A stretch of DNA of 64,000 nucleotides. Origin: Gillisella vitis (GTDB lineage Bacteria > Pseudomonadota > Alphaproteobacteria > Rhizobiales > Rhizobiaceae). Positions 35,705 through 45,646 of the stretch are shown here, piece by piece. Position 1 is the stretch's first letter; each line of letters starts with the position of its first letter. The stretch spans positions 1 to 64,000 of the forward strand of contig NZ_JACHLU010000001.1 of the NCBI RefSeq assembly GCF_014204625.1, given 5' to 3'. The translations under genes and the position numbers were made by a program. The notes under the pieces were generated by a model. The model did no database searches, was not told the origin of the DNA, and saw only the letters and a list, made by a program, of their open reading frames with translations.

Positions 35705-36529
35705 ATGGTAAACTCTGTAACCAAAGGACAGAAAACTGCATTTATAACCGGTGCGTCCAGCGGCATTGGCAAAGCGGCAGCCTTGGCGCTCAGCCGGGCG
35801 GGCTACCGGGTGATTGGCACGAGCCGCAAGACCGAAGCAGGCGAGGTCCGCGAAGGCATCCGCATGATCACTTGCGATGTGACCTCTGACGCCTCCGTCG
35901 CCGCCGCCGTCGGGCTGGCGCACGCAGAACTGGGTCGCATCGATCTCCTTGTTAACAATGCCGGTTATGCCATTTCAGGAGCGGCGGAGGAAAGCTCCGT
36001 GCAGCAGGTCGGTGCGCTGTTCGATACGAACTATCTGGGCGTCGTTCGAGTCACGAACGAAGTCCTGCCGATCATGCGCCGACAGGGCAATGGACGGATC
36101 CTGAATATCGGTTCAGTCGTGGGGCTTATTCCCGGTCCTTTCGGTGCCCACTACACAGCCAGCAAGCACGCGATCGAGGGCTATTCCGAATCGCTGGATC
36201 ATGAAGTGCGGTCGTTGGGTATCCGGGTTGCGGTGATCGAGCCATGGGCGACGAAGACGTCCATCGAAGCCAACTCGCCGCGCGGTGATCGTCCTGTGGC
36301 AGCCTATAGCCAGACATTCGCCCGCTACCAGGCCGCGTTCGCCAAAGCCATGGCAGGTGGTGACACCGCAGCCGATGTGGCAGCGACCATTATTGCGGCG
36401 GCGCAGGCCAAAAAGCCGCGGCTACGATACCCCTCTGGCAAGGATGCCCGACAGACCGCGTTCGCCCGACGCTTCCTCCCCCGTGCGCTGTTTGATCGCA
36501 TCTTGCGCAAGCAGTTCAACATCGCCTGA
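35705..36529 (+). CDS. Short-chain dehydrogenase (oxidoreductase)
   Basis: A 274-residue SDR with GASSGIGKAAALALS, NNAGYAISG, and the active-site YTASKHA. C-terminal extension with KPRLRYPSGKDARQ is typical of the retinol-dehydrogenase-like SDR group found in rhizobia. Position after the TetR/SDR/OYE set suggests a related role, but it follows a likely terminator and may be separately transcribed. Confidence 0.88.
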   Translation: MVNSVTKGQKTAFITGASSGIGKAAALALSRAGYRVIGTSRKTEAGEVREGIRMITCDVTSDASVAAAVGLAHAELGRIDLLVNNAGYAISGAAEESSVQQVGALFDTNYLGVVRVTNEVLPIMRRQGNGRILNIGSVVGLIPGPFGAHYTASKHAIEGYSESLDHEVRSLGIRVAVIEPWATKTSIEANSPRGDRPVAAYSQTFARYQAAFAKAMAGGDTAADVAATIIAAAQAKKPRLRYPSGKDARQTAFARRFLPRALFDRILRKQFNIA

Positions 36530-36554
36530 GACAGTGCCGTCGGCCCCAGCGTGC

Positions 36555-36652
36555 GAGAGTCTGTCAGGTTCACATTGAACCAGACAGACTCTCGATTCCT
36601 TTGTTTGAGTTTGTCTGATCAGAAAAACCGGCTCCCACTTGTCGGACCAAAG
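36555..36652. repeat. GAGTCTGTC/GTTTGAGTTTGTC intergenic repeat
   Basis: Starts with the hairpin AGTCTGTCAGGTTCA-CAT-TGAACC and continues to GTTTGTCTGATCAG and CCGGCTCCCACTTG. It belongs to the same repeat family as 22413-22514. The remaining gene-free sequence up to 36834 shows nothing else recognisable. Confidence 0.65.
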
Positions 36653-36834
36653 CTGTCAATGATCGCTTCCACCGTTTGGCTGTCCTTTTAACTCCGCGTT
36701 TGCTGTGTCGCTTTGCCTGCCTTCAAACGGCGGCTTTGCCGATAAATGGCACCTTGATGAGAGGGTGTCAGCATCGAGGGCCAAAAATAATCGCTCCGGC
36801 GTGCGGTTGATGCTGAAGGGAAATCTTCCGCCAA

Positions 36835-39210
36835 TCATTCAGATGGGGTGCACTGGAGCCACCCATGGCCCGACTGATAGCGCCAGGCCATGCACCCAAA
36901 CTGATCGAGTGTGAAGAGCGACAGCCAGCCATTGTCAAACAGCGCCCGCACATGCGCATGCCGTTGCAGAATATCCGAGATAGCCTCCTTTGGTGCTTCG
37001 ACCGCAACCGTTAACCGTAAGGGTTCATGCACAAAGGCCTCGCCATCATGCACGGATTGCCAGGGCAAGCCCGTCCGCAGCGTGCCGCCATTGCCTTCCA
37101 CGACGCCCATACCGCCCACGACATTGTGCAACAGCTTGTTGCCCGCCCCAAACAGGTCAGGTGCCACAGCAGAGCCAAAATATTGCAGGCTGATCCAGCT
37201 GGCTACAACCACGGGGGCGGTCAGGATCAGTTCGAGCACCTTGAAGCCTTCATCCTGCTGCCATGCATAGTCGTGCAGAAAAGCCTGCCCTTCGAGATTG
37301 CGTCCCCGGGTCCGCGACCGTGGGGCGGCAATGAAGGCCCGGCAGCCCGCAAGGCCAAATTCAGGCCGAACTTCCGCCCAGTCCCGGCTCCGCTCAGAGA
37401 TGGAGCTTGCGGTGGCGCGGGGCAAACGCTGTGCCCGCTCTGTCCGGGCCAGCCGCCCGGCCTGCTCCAGCCAGTTGCGAATGGGTGCAAGATCGCCCTT
37501 CGATGAGAGATCGCCATCAAACAGCGTCACCGCATCGATTGTTGTGTCATGCAGAGCCGCAATGAACGTCGTATCCGCCGGAATGACGATACCTTTTTCG
37601 GCAAGCGCTGTTCGCACCGCAGCCTCATTCAGCAGGCCCGCCAGCAGCCGCGCATTCACATCACCGGCGTAGCCGCCGCAAGCACCACAATGCAGCGCGC
37701 TGGCGTAAGGGTTATTCACGACATTTGCCCCATGGCCGCAGAGAAGCACAACACGCGCAAAGTTATCGGTCAGCGACATGGCCCGCAGCACGGTTTCGGC
37801 CATCGTGATGCGCCGCTCAAGATCAATCTCCGCACCAAATCGTGGGGCGGGGGCATCGGGCTTGTGGCCTTTTGCAAGTCCCAGTCCATCTTTGAGCAGC
37901 TTTGCAGCATAGACAGGCCCCATGGCCTCCACAAAAGCAAAGGAGGAAACCGCCGCCAGCTTGAACCGGCCCCAGGCCCGCACCGCGCGAGCGGCAAACC
38001 GTGCCTGCTGATCGCTTTTATCCTCGCTCTCGACAGCGCTACAGGTGAAGACCGAGGGCTTCAGCAGCACTGGCAAACGGTTTTCGCTGACATCAGAAGC
38101 AAAGCCCTTGTGGCTGGTGCCCAGCCCGAAGAAACCGGCAAAGCCCGCCGTCTGGATGCCGGGATCAATGCTTTCCAGGGCCCGCCGAAACACTTCCGAG
38201 CGCACATCAATGCAAAAGGCCGCATGTAGCAGGGGCCGCTGATCTGTGAGCTGCACAGACGATGAGGTGCTGAGTTTTTCGGCCAGCACCCGTTGGGCAG
38301 CCCGCTCCGCGGCGGATTGCAGCACCGCATCGATCTGAACCTGCGCATCAACGGCCACCGGAGCAAGATGAGCGTTGCGAATGCTCCGCCATTGCCCGGC
38401 CATCGCGGCCTGATACCGCTCATAGAGCGCCTCTTCAAACACCAGCCGGATGGCCAGCAACTCCAGCGCGGTTTGATCCGATCCACCATCCAGCTCGGCT
38501 TTCCATTGCAGGTGCCGGGCATAGTGTGCCCAACCGCCCAACGTCAGCAGCAATTGGTGGAAATAAGTGCCCGGCTCCGCGCCAAAGCCCAACCGCTTTG
38601 CTGCCCGCTCAATCAATCCCTGCGCCGTTTCCGGCGTGCTGGCCACCGAGAGGCCGAACCCTTCCAGTCCCAGAATTTCCGGTGTCAGATCATGAATGGC
38701 AAAGGCCCGCCAAGCGGCATAGAGGCCATTATGCCGGGATGCAGCCCAAAGCGCCTGCCCCTGATCGAAGAAGCCTGCGGCAAACGTGCCGATCCGTTCC
38801 GCCACCAATCCCGGCCAATCCTTGCCGGAGGCATGGGCTGCCAGATCGGCAATGGTGGGCAGTGCCCGCGGGGCCGGTGGCTCCTGCTGTGCTGCTGCCT
38901 TCAAGTCGGCAAGATCAAGCTGTCCGGCAAGCGTGCTGTTGCTGAGCGCTGCGATCAGATCGGCATCAATGATCTCACCCTTGGCGATCCGATCAATATA
39001 ATGCTGCCGGGGCAGGGCGAGGCGCACACCGCCGACCCGTGCCAGAAGCGCCGCCGTCTCTTCAAAACTGGCCTGTGCCTGCCCGAAGAAGGGATTGACA
39101 GCCACAGTGGCCGTCAACGGCCAGGCGGGAGGAATGGCCCGCACCGCCTGATCAGCCGCTTGCGCCAAGGTATCACCGTGCAGGGTATCGATTTTTATCA
39201 TCTTATTCAT
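36835..39210 (-). CDS. dabA: Inorganic carbon transporter subunit DabA (DUF2309/UPF0753)
   Basis: A 791-residue beta-carbonic-anhydrase-like protein. The zinc/active-site residues described for DabA are present: Cys333 and Asp335 in [10 protein letters not shown], His493 in CGHGANVVN and Cys508 in [10 protein letters not shown]. DabA works with the membrane partner DabB to trap CO2 as bicarbonate driven by an ion gradient. The start at 39210 ([10 protein letters not shown]) lies just after the dabB stop. No carboxysome or Rubisco gene is visible, so it may support anaplerosis at low CO2. Confidence 0.92.
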   Translation of the reverse strand: MNKMIKIDTLHGDTLAQAADQAVRAIPPAWPLTATVAVNPFFGQAQASFEETAALLARVGGVRLALPRQHYIDRIAKGEIIDADLIAALSNSTLAGQLDLADLKAAAQQEPPAPRALPTIADLAAHASGKDWPGLVAERIGTFAAGFFDQGQALWAASRHNGLYAAWRAFAIHDLTPEILGLEGFGLSVASTPETAQGLIERAAKRLGFGAEPGTYFHQLLLTLGGWAHYARHLQWKAELDGGSDQTALELLAIRLVFEEALYERYQAAMAGQWRSIRNAHLAPVAVDAQVQIDAVLQSAAERAAQRVLAEKLSTSSSVQLTDQRPLLHAAFCIDVRSEVFRRALESIDPGIQTAGFAGFFGLGTSHKGFASDVSENRLPVLLKPSVFTCSAVESEDKSDQQARFAARAVRAWGRFKLAAVSSFAFVEAMGPVYAAKLLKDGLGLAKGHKPDAPAPRFGAEIDLERRITMAETVLRAMSLTDNFARVVLLCGHGANVVNNPYASALHCGACGGYAGDVNARLLAGLLNEAAVRTALAEKGIVIPADTTFIAALHDTTIDAVTLFDGDLSSKGDLAPIRNWLEQAGRLARTERAQRLPRATASSISERSRDWAEVRPEFGLAGCRAFIAAPRSRTRGRNLEGQAFLHDYAWQQDEGFKVLELILTAPVVVASWISLQYFGSAVAPDLFGAGNKLLHNVVGGMGVVEGNGGTLRTGLPWQSVHDGEAFVHEPLRLTVAVEAPKEAISDILQRHAHVRALFDNGWLSLFTLDQFGCMAWRYQSGHGWLQCTPSE

Positions 39211-39214
39211 CGGT

Positions 39215-40807
39215 TCAATCCTTGACTGAAGTTGCGGTTTGGGTGGTTGCGGCTTTGTTAAGCTGCCAGCCGCCCAGCAGCCGATCAAAGAGGGCGTTGA
39301 CGTAAAGGCCGTTGGTGAGATGAACCCGGAGGCCCGCCGCTGCCGGATGATAGGCCCAGAGCGGGAAGAGTGCTTGTGCTACGGCCACCGTGCCGAAGCT
39401 GATCACCCCTAAAATCATCAGTGTCCATTCCAGCGGGCCGGGGCGCGGCGTGGCTGGCAGGGTACCATGCATCAGCATGTCCGCGCCGTGCTGCAAGGCA
39501 AAGTAAGCCGTGGCCGCAAAAAGCGAGGCAAGCAGGGTGCGCCGGGTCAGCGCCCAAGGGGCGGCATCGGCGAGGCCCTGAGCAATCAGATAGGCCACAC
39601 CGAAGATCAGAATGGCCCCCAGCGCAATGGCCTGCGGTGGTTTTTCCGAAAAGCCGAAGAGCAGGCCGATGACGCCGTAGATGGTCAGTGCCAGCAGAAA
39701 AGCCCGCGTCACCGCTTTACCATCAGGAATGGCCACCGGGCCGGGCCTGCGAATGGCGGCCACCGTTTCAATGGCCGTGCCCGACGAGAGAAACGCATGG
39801 GCCTTATAGAGCGAGTGGGCAACGATGTGCAAAAGCGCGATGGGAAACAGCGCCAGCCCGCATTGCAAGATCATAAAGCCCATTTGCGCCACCGTTGACC
39901 AGGCCAGCGAGGTTTTGGCCGCTGGCTGTGTGAGCATCACAAGGCTGCCAAACAGGGCCGTAAAGCCGCCGATCATCACCAGAACCGCCAGCACCACCGG
40001 GGCCTGCAACATCACATCGGCAAACCGAATAAGCAGAAAGCCGCCAGCATTGACCACGCCTGCATGTAGCAGAGCCGAAACCGGGGTGGGTGTTTCCATC
40101 ACTTCCGTCAGCCAGCCATGGGTGGGAAACTGCGCCGATTTCAGGATGGCAGCCAGCGCCAAAAGGGCGCTAGCAAGCACGCTCCACAAGCCGCCCGCAC
40201 CCTCCCGCGCGTCCGTGATAATGGTGGCGATCTCACCTGTGCCGAAGGTGAACCCCAACACCAGAGCGGCAGCAATCAAGCTCGCATCGCCAATCCGTGA
40301 GACAATGAACTTCTTGCGCGCCGCCCGCTGTGCTGCCGCCCGTTGCGGATAAAACAGCAGCAGTTGATGCAGCAGCAGGCTGGAAGCGATCCAGCCAGTT
40401 ACAAACTGCAACAGCGTGCCGGACTGGACGAGAAAGAGAACAGCGGCGAGCGTCGCTGTCATCCAGCCGGTGAACGGGCCTTGCCGGGCCTCGCCATCCA
40501 GAAAGGTTCCGGCGTAACGCAGCACCACCCAGCCAATAAAGGAAACCAGACTGAGCATGACGAGGCTGACCGGGTCAAGCCGCGATCCGAAGGTGAAGAT
40601 TCCGAACCCTATCATCGGCCCCGTCGCCGATCCATCTCGGATCAAGACGATCGTGGAGACAAGAGCGATGACCATGGCACCGATGGCTGCCAGTTCAGCC
40701 ACCTTGATGGCCAAGCGTGGCCTCTTTGCTGGCGAAAAACAGGAAAAAAGCGATGCCGCAACCAGAAAGAGCGGCGCGAGAAGAGGCAAGGCGTGGGTCA
40801 CAGACAT
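39215..40807 (-). CDS. dabB: DabB, NADH-dehydrogenase subunit 5-like membrane subunit of the inorganic carbon transporter
   Basis: A 530-residue polytopic protein with about 13-14 membrane segments and proton-antiporter motifs ([31 protein letters not shown] with the conserved Lys/His). It is the proton- or cation-translocating partner of DabA. The ATG at 40807 has GGAG upstream; 22 further codons of open frame lack support. No other complex I genes are adjacent, which favours DabB over a respiratory subunit. Confidence 0.9.
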   Translation of the reverse strand: MSVTHALPLLAPLFLVAASLFSCFSPAKRPRLAIKVAELAAIGAMVIALVSTIVLIRDGSATGPMIGFGIFTFGSRLDPVSLVMLSLVSFIGWVVLRYAGTFLDGEARQGPFTGWMTATLAAVLFLVQSGTLLQFVTGWIASSLLLHQLLLFYPQRAAAQRAARKKFIVSRIGDASLIAAALVLGFTFGTGEIATIITDAREGAGGLWSVLASALLALAAILKSAQFPTHGWLTEVMETPTPVSALLHAGVVNAGGFLLIRFADVMLQAPVVLAVLVMIGGFTALFGSLVMLTQPAAKTSLAWSTVAQMGFMILQCGLALFPIALLHIVAHSLYKAHAFLSSGTAIETVAAIRRPGPVAIPDGKAVTRAFLLALTIYGVIGLLFGFSEKPPQAIALGAILIFGVAYLIAQGLADAAPWALTRRTLLASLFAATAYFALQHGADMLMHGTLPATPRPGPLEWTLMILGVISFGTVAVAQALFPLWAYHPAAAGLRVHLTNGLYVNALFDRLLGGWQLNKAATTQTATSVKD

Positions 40808-40904
40808 TCTCCGATCTTGCCCGCCGACACCAGAGCAGCGGGCTTGTGAGGCACCTGTTAGCAGCCGCAGCATTCTAATAAAAATTCATTGTTTTTGAGA
40901 TTTC

Positions 40905-40921
40905 GTTCTATAAAATAGAAC
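40905..40921. promoter_or_regulatory. Candidate LysR operator for dab genes
   Basis: GTTCTAT-AAA-ATAGAAC is a perfect inverted repeat in the 115-bp divergent region between dabB and the LysR gene, right next to the LysR start. LysR-type sites often have such T...A symmetry. No strong ribosome-binding site for the LysR gene is visible beside it. Confidence 0.5.
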
Positions 40922-40922
40922 T

Positions 40923-41798
40923 ATGGTTGATTTGAACTATCATCATCTGCGCTATTTCCGTGCCGTCGCCCACGACGGCAACCTCACGCGCACGGCGGAG
41001 CGGCTCAACCTGTCGCAATCTGCCTTGTCCATTCAAATCAAGCAGTTGGAGGAAAGGCTCGGCCATGCGCTGTTTGAGCGGCGCGGTCGTCAGCTTTACC
41101 TCACCGAGGCCGGGCGCATTGCCCTTGACCACGCCGACACAATTTTCTCAACCGGTGAAGAACTGGTGGAAACGCTCAAAGAAACAGGCCGTAGCCGCCG
41201 CAGCATTCGCATCGGTGCGCTGGCAACACTGTCGCGCAACTTTCAGATGGAGTTTCTGCGGCCCATTCTGGGTATGAGCAACGTGGACATGATTCTGCGG
41301 TCCGGCAGCACAGGCGAATTGCTGGCCGCCTTGGAAACCCTGAACCTCGATATTGTGTTGCTCAATCAGGCACCGATGACCGATTCACTCACCCCTTTTA
41401 TCGCCCAGCATGTCTATCAGCAGCGTGTCAGCCTGATCGGCAAACCCTCTTATGGCGCGCGCGGGGCCATGCTTGCTGACCTTTTGGCTGTGCATCCGGT
41501 TATTCTGCCCACTTTGGAAAGCGGGGTGCGCGCCCAGTTTGATGCGCTGGTGGAAAGGCTCGGGTTGACACCCCAGATCGCCGCCGAGGTGGATGACATG
41601 GCCATGATGCGTCTTCTTGCCCGCGAAGGTGTGGGCCTTGCCGTTCTTCCGCCCATCGTCGTCAAGGGCGAATTGGAGGCAGGCACTCTGGTGGAATTCG
41701 ATACCCTGCCGGGCATGATTGAATCCTTCTTTGCGGTGACAATCAAACGCCGCTTTCCCAACTCGCTGATACGACCACTTCTGGAGGCGAACGGCTGA
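40923..41798 (+). CDS. LysR-family regulator divergent from dabBA
   Basis: A 291-residue LysR regulator. The wHTH (LTRTAERLNLSQSALSIQIKQLEERLG) occupies residues 15-60, and the effector domain resembles NhaR-type LysR proteins. Divergence from dabB strongly suggests it controls inorganic carbon uptake, as CbbR- or CCM-type regulators do in other bacteria. The effector is unknown. Confidence 0.9.
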   Translation: MVDLNYHHLRYFRAVAHDGNLTRTAERLNLSQSALSIQIKQLEERLGHALFERRGRQLYLTEAGRIALDHADTIFSTGEELVETLKETGRSRRSIRIGALATLSRNFQMEFLRPILGMSNVDMILRSGSTGELLAALETLNLDIVLLNQAPMTDSLTPFIAQHVYQQRVSLIGKPSYGARGAMLADLLAVHPVILPTLESGVRAQFDALVERLGLTPQIAAEVDDMAMMRLLAREGVGLAVLPPIVVKGELEAGTLVEFDTLPGMIESFFAVTIKRRFPNSLIRPLLEANG

Positions 41799-41961
41799 AG
41801 CGGTCTTTTGACCCGGAAAACCTTCAGCCGGTATTGCGACGTTGCGACGTGAGATTTTGAACGCGCACGATGGCAACAACAGTGGTATCGGCCCTGCAAC
41901 ATGAACCGGACCGCGATCGAAGCTGAAAAATTATATCTATCTGTTTGTCGGTACGATGCAC

Positions 41962-42271
41962 GAGAGACTGTCTGGTTCAGTCTGAACCAGAGTACACGAC
42001 ATTTTAGCATTGAGTGCTTGGCTACCCCCTCACCCCGCCTCCGCTTTGCTCGGCGGACCTCTCCCCGCTGGGGCGAGGAACCCGTGAACGTTGCTGTTCT
42101 TTCCGTCTTCTCCCCTGCGGGGAGAAGGTGGCGGCAGCCGGATGAGGGGGTGCGAAGCCCAGAAATACCCGCGTCGTGGACTCTGAGTCTGAACCTGACA
42201 AACTCTAAACTTTTTTGTTTTCGTTTGTCTTTTCGGGAAAACCGGTGACCACTTTTCCCTGACAAACTCTA
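41962..42271. repeat. Cluster of three intergenic repeats
   Basis: 41962-42003 is a partial GAGACTGTCTGGTTCAG repeat like 27909-27945. 42023-42151 is a CCCCTCACCCCGCC ... CCTGCGGGGAGAAGGTGG palindromic element of a kind common in Rhizobiales. 42181-42271 is a copy of the TAGAGTTTGTC family, ending in CCCTGACAAACTCTA, which contributes the RraA-type gene's stop codon. No protein-coding gene is supported in 41799-42268. Confidence 0.6.
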
Positions 42272-42994
42272 GCGCCCCTTTTCCTTCCGCCATTGTGCAA
42301 ATTCCTGCCGAGGCGTGTCACTTGTTGCCGGGTAAAGGCCAATGATGGTGGCGCCGTTGAGAACCTTCTCGGTGACGAAATCCTCATAGGCGGTCATTTC
42401 AACGGTCTCGTCGGCAATTTCATCGGCAATATGCGCCGGGATGACAATAACGCCTTCATTGTCGCCCACGATGACATCGCCCGGCCACACAGCCACATCA
42501 CCACAGCCAATCGGCACATTGATGTCGAGAGCCTGATGCAATGTCAGATTGGTCGGAGCAGATGGGCGGCTGTGATAGGCGCGAAAATCCAGATCGGCAA
42601 TTTCCGGGCTGTCCCGAAAGCCGCCATCGGTGACAACGCCCGCCGCACCGCGGACCATCAGGCGCGAGATCAGAATGGAGCCAGCGGAAGCCGCACGGGC
42701 ATCCTTGCGGCTGTCCATCACCAGCACGCAGCCGGGTGGGCATTGCTCCACAGCAGCGCGTTGCGGATGCTGTGGATTTTGAAAAACTGTGAGCGGGTTG
42801 AGATCTTCCCGCGCCGGAATATAGCGCAACGTAAACGCCTGCCCCACCATGTTCTGGTTTTTGGCGGACAGCGGACGCACATCCTGAATGAACTGGTTGC
42901 GCAGGCCCCGCTTGTAAAGGGCGGTGGCAATGGTGGGGGTGGCGACGCCCATCAATTTACTGCGGGTGGCTTCGCTCAAGACATAATCAGTCAT
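42269..42994 (-). CDS. RraA-like protein / oxoglutarate-type aldolase
   Basis: A 241-residue RraA-fold protein. Motifs AFTLRYIPAREDL, VLVMDSRKDARAASAG and GAAGVVTDGGFRD fit the 4-hydroxy-4-methyl-2-oxoglutarate (HMG/CHA) aldolase group. Because it sits next to a sugar-acid dehydratase, an aldolase/hydratase role fits better than RNase E inhibition. The start at 42994 has AGAGGAA. The TAG stop is supplied by the intergenic repeat at 42181-42271, so the true C-terminus may have been altered. Confidence 0.8.
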   Translation of the reverse strand: MTDYVLSEATRSKLMGVATPTIATALYKRGLRNQFIQDVRPLSAKNQNMVGQAFTLRYIPAREDLNPLTVFQNPQHPQRAAVEQCPPGCVLVMDSRKDARAASAGSILISRLMVRGAAGVVTDGGFRDSPEIADLDFRAYHSRPSAPTNLTLHQALDINVPIGCGDVAVWPGDVIVGDNEGVIVIPAHIADEIADETVEMTAYEDFVTEKVLNGATIIGLYPATSDTPRQEFAQWRKEKGR

Positions 42995-43008
42995 GGTTAT
43001 TCCTCTTA

Positions 43009-44745
43009 TCAATAGATGTCGGGCTCAGCCACAGCGGGGCCAAAGCTGGTTTCGAGAAAATCAAAATCGGCACCGGTGTCGGCCTGTCCGACATGGCGGG
43101 CAAACATCCAGCCGTAGCCCCGGCCAATCTTGTCTTCGGGCTTGATCCATGCGGATCTGCGGCGCTCAAGTTCAGCGTCATCTACCAGCATATCGATGGT
43201 GCGGGCCTCTAGGTCGAGCTTGATGATGTCGCCGTTTTGCAAAAGCGCCAGCGGGCCGCCCACATGAGATTCAGGCGAGACGTGCAAAATGCAGGCCCCA
43301 TAACTGGTGCCGCTCATGCGGGCATCCGACAGGCGTAGCATATCGCGATGCCCTTGTTTCAATAGAGCTTTGGGGATGGGCAGCATGCCCCATTCCGGCA
43401 TGCCGGGCCCGCCTTGCGGCCCTGCGCCGCGCAGCACCATGACGTGATCCGGTGTGATGTCGAGGTTTTCGTCGTCCACGGCGGCTTTCATCTCCGGGTA
43501 GGTGTCGAATACCAATGCCGGGCCTTGATGCTTGTGGAAGCGTGCATCGCAGGCGGCGGGCTTGATCACTGCGCCATTCGGGGCAAGATTTCCCTTCAGC
43601 ACCGCAAGCGAGCCTTCGTGATAGACCGGATTGTCGAGCGAGCGGATAACATCATCATTGAAGCATTTTGCGCCCTCCAGCGTTTCTCCAAGAGTGAGGC
43701 CGGAGACGGTCAGAGCTGACGTGTCGAGAATATCGCCAAGCTTGACCATCAAGGCGCGAAGACCACCGGCATAGTAAAAGTCTTCCATCAGATAGGTTTT
43801 GCCAGTGGGGCGGATGTTGGCCAGCACCGGCGTGGTGCGGCCTGCTGCATCAAGATCATCCAGCGTCAGCGGGATTCCAGCCCGTCGCGCCATAGCCAGA
43901 AGATGCACCACGGCATTGGTGGAACAGCCGGTTGCCATGGCCACAGCCACAGCATTGTTGACGGCGGCTTGCGTGACTATCTTGCTCGGCACAAGATCTT
44001 CCCAAACCATTTCGACAATGCGGCGGCCAACGGCAGATGACATGCGGATATGGTTGGAATCGGCAGCAGGAATGGAACTCGCGCCGGGCAGAGTTAGCCC
44101 CAGCGATTCAGCAATGGCCGTCATGGTGCTGGCCGTGCCCATGGTCATGCAATGGCCATAGGAGCGGGCAATCCCCTGCTCTACTCCCACCCAGTCAGCC
44201 TCGCTCAACAGACCGGCGCGGCGCTCATCCCAATATTTCCATGCATCTGAGCCAGAGCCCAATTGCTGGCCCTGATAATTGCCGCGCAACATTGGCCCTG
44301 CGGGCAGATAAATCATCGGCAAGCCCATGCTGATGGCCCCCATCACCAGACCGGGAGTGGTCTTGTCGCAACCGCCCATCAGCACCGCGCCATCCACGGG
44401 GTGGGAGCGCAACAGCTCTTCCGCTTCCATGGCCAGCATGTTGCGATAGAGCATGGTGGTCGGTTTCACATAGCTTTCCGAGAGCGACAGGGCCGGAAGC
44501 TCCAGTGGAAAACCACCTGCCTGCAAAATGCCGCGCTTCACATCTTCCACCCGATGTTTGAAATGAGCATGGCAGGGATTGGCATCCGACCAGGTGTTGA
44601 GAATGGCAATGATCGGTTTGCCCATAAACTCTTCAAGCTCATAGCCCATTTGCATGGTGCGGGAGCGATGGCCGGAGCTTCGCAGATCATCAGGCGCAAA
44701 CCATCTGGCGCTTCGAAGGGTATCAGCAGTTTTTCTCTGGGGCAT
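43009..44745 (-). CDS. IlvD/EDD-family dehydratase, sugar-acid (L-arabinonate-type) group
   Basis: A 578-residue dehydratase of the IlvD/Edd family, with cysteines placed for an iron-sulfur cluster (NPCHAHF, GGCDKTTPG, GYGHCMTMG). The length and sequence style match the sugar-acid dehydratase branch (L-arabinonate, D-xylonate) more than IlvD. It would convert an aldonate into a 2-keto-3-deoxy acid. Cotranscribed with the RraA-like gene (14 bases apart) and the upstream ABC transporter. Confidence 0.88.
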   Translation of the reverse strand: MPQRKTADTLRSARWFAPDDLRSSGHRSRTMQMGYELEEFMGKPIIAILNTWSDANPCHAHFKHRVEDVKRGILQAGGFPLELPALSLSESYVKPTTMLYRNMLAMEAEELLRSHPVDGAVLMGGCDKTTPGLVMGAISMGLPMIYLPAGPMLRGNYQGQQLGSGSDAWKYWDERRAGLLSEADWVGVEQGIARSYGHCMTMGTASTMTAIAESLGLTLPGASSIPAADSNHIRMSSAVGRRIVEMVWEDLVPSKIVTQAAVNNAVAVAMATGCSTNAVVHLLAMARRAGIPLTLDDLDAAGRTTPVLANIRPTGKTYLMEDFYYAGGLRALMVKLGDILDTSALTVSGLTLGETLEGAKCFNDDVIRSLDNPVYHEGSLAVLKGNLAPNGAVIKPAACDARFHKHQGPALVFDTYPEMKAAVDDENLDITPDHVMVLRGAGPQGGPGMPEWGMLPIPKALLKQGHRDMLRLSDARMSGTSYGACILHVSPESHVGGPLALLQNGDIIKLDLEARTIDMLVDDAELERRRSAWIKPEDKIGRGYGWMFARHVGQADTGADFDFLETSFGPAVAEPDIY

Positions 44746-44781
44746 GATTGTGTCTCTGTGAAACGGAGGACGGAGAAGGCG

Positions 44782-45642
44782 CTATTCCTTCATGCCCCAC
44801 TTCTGAATGGTGTGGCGCTCAATGGTCTGGAACACCAGATTTTCGACGATCAAACCGATGATGATGACGGTGAGAAGACCGGCAAATACGGCTGGAATAT
44901 CGAGCAGATTGCGGTTTTCGAAAATGAACCAGCCCAAACCGCCCTGCCCCGACGACACACCGAACACCAGTTCGGCAGCAATCAACGTGCGCCAGGCAAA
45001 AGCCCAGCCGATTTTCAAGCCCGTGAGGATAGACGGGAATGCGGCAGGCACCAGAATCCGCAGCACATAGGACATGCCAGTCAGGCCATAATTGGCACCG
45101 ACCATGCGCAAAGTGCGCGACACACCCAGAAAGCCGGAATGGGTGTTGAGCGCAACAGCCCACAAAACCGAATGAATCAGCACAAACACCAGACTGGAGG
45201 AGCCAAGGCCAAACCAGATCAAGGCCAGCGGCAGCAGCGAAATGGCGGGCAGCGGGTTGAACATTGCCGTCATGGTTTCGAGAAAATCCGTGCCGATGCG
45301 GGTGTTGATGGCCAGAACAGTCAGACATGCTGCCAACACCGATCCTGCGGCATAGCCCATGAACAGAACCTTCAATGTGGTCCAGATCCGGTTTGGTAAA
45401 ACGCCATCCAACATGCGGTCGTATAGCGTGGTCAGGGTGTCGCTCAATGTCGGAAACAGCAAAGGATTGTCGAGATAGGAGGCATAGACCTGCCAGATAA
45501 TGGCCAGAACCAGAATGATGGCGGCCTTGCGCACTGCGCCGATGCTCCAGAACAGCTCCAGCGGTGTCAATTTTTGCTCGACTGTACTGAATTGCTGCGT
45601 GTTTTCCACATTGGCAGCCATGACGATATGGGATGATACCAT
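44782..45642 (-). CDS. ABC transporter permease (SsuC/TauC-like)
   Basis: A 286-residue permease with five to six predicted membrane segments and the loop GANYGLTGMSYVLRILVPAAFPSILTGLKIGWA characteristic of the taurine/sulfonate/nitrate permease family. The start at 45642, after the ATPase stop, has AAAGGC. It forms the channel with the ATPase at 45647-46465. In this cluster the substrate is likely a carboxylate or sugar acid, not a sulfonate. Confidence 0.9.
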   Translation of the reverse strand: MVSSHIVMAANVENTQQFSTVEQKLTPLELFWSIGAVRKAAIILVLAIIWQVYASYLDNPLLFPTLSDTLTTLYDRMLDGVLPNRIWTTLKVLFMGYAAGSVLAACLTVLAINTRIGTDFLETMTAMFNPLPAISLLPLALIWFGLGSSSLVFVLIHSVLWAVALNTHSGFLGVSRTLRMVGANYGLTGMSYVLRILVPAAFPSILTGLKIGWAFAWRTLIAAELVFGVSSGQGGLGWFIFENRNLLDIPAVFAGLLTVIIIGLIVENLVFQTIERHTIQKWGMKE

Positions 45643-45646
45643 GCCT

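Noticed and set aside
39215..40807. DabB annotated as a respiratory NADH dehydrogenase subunit 5
   Set aside because: It stands alone next to DabA without any other complex I genes.
42023..42151. Protein-coding potential in the CCCCTCACCCCGCC region
   Set aside because: The open frames here arise from a palindromic repeat with several mutually exclusive translations and no domain.
42269..42994. RraA as a regulator of RNase E
   Set aside because: Sequence and operon context with a sugar-acid dehydratase favour the aldolase branch of the RraA fold.
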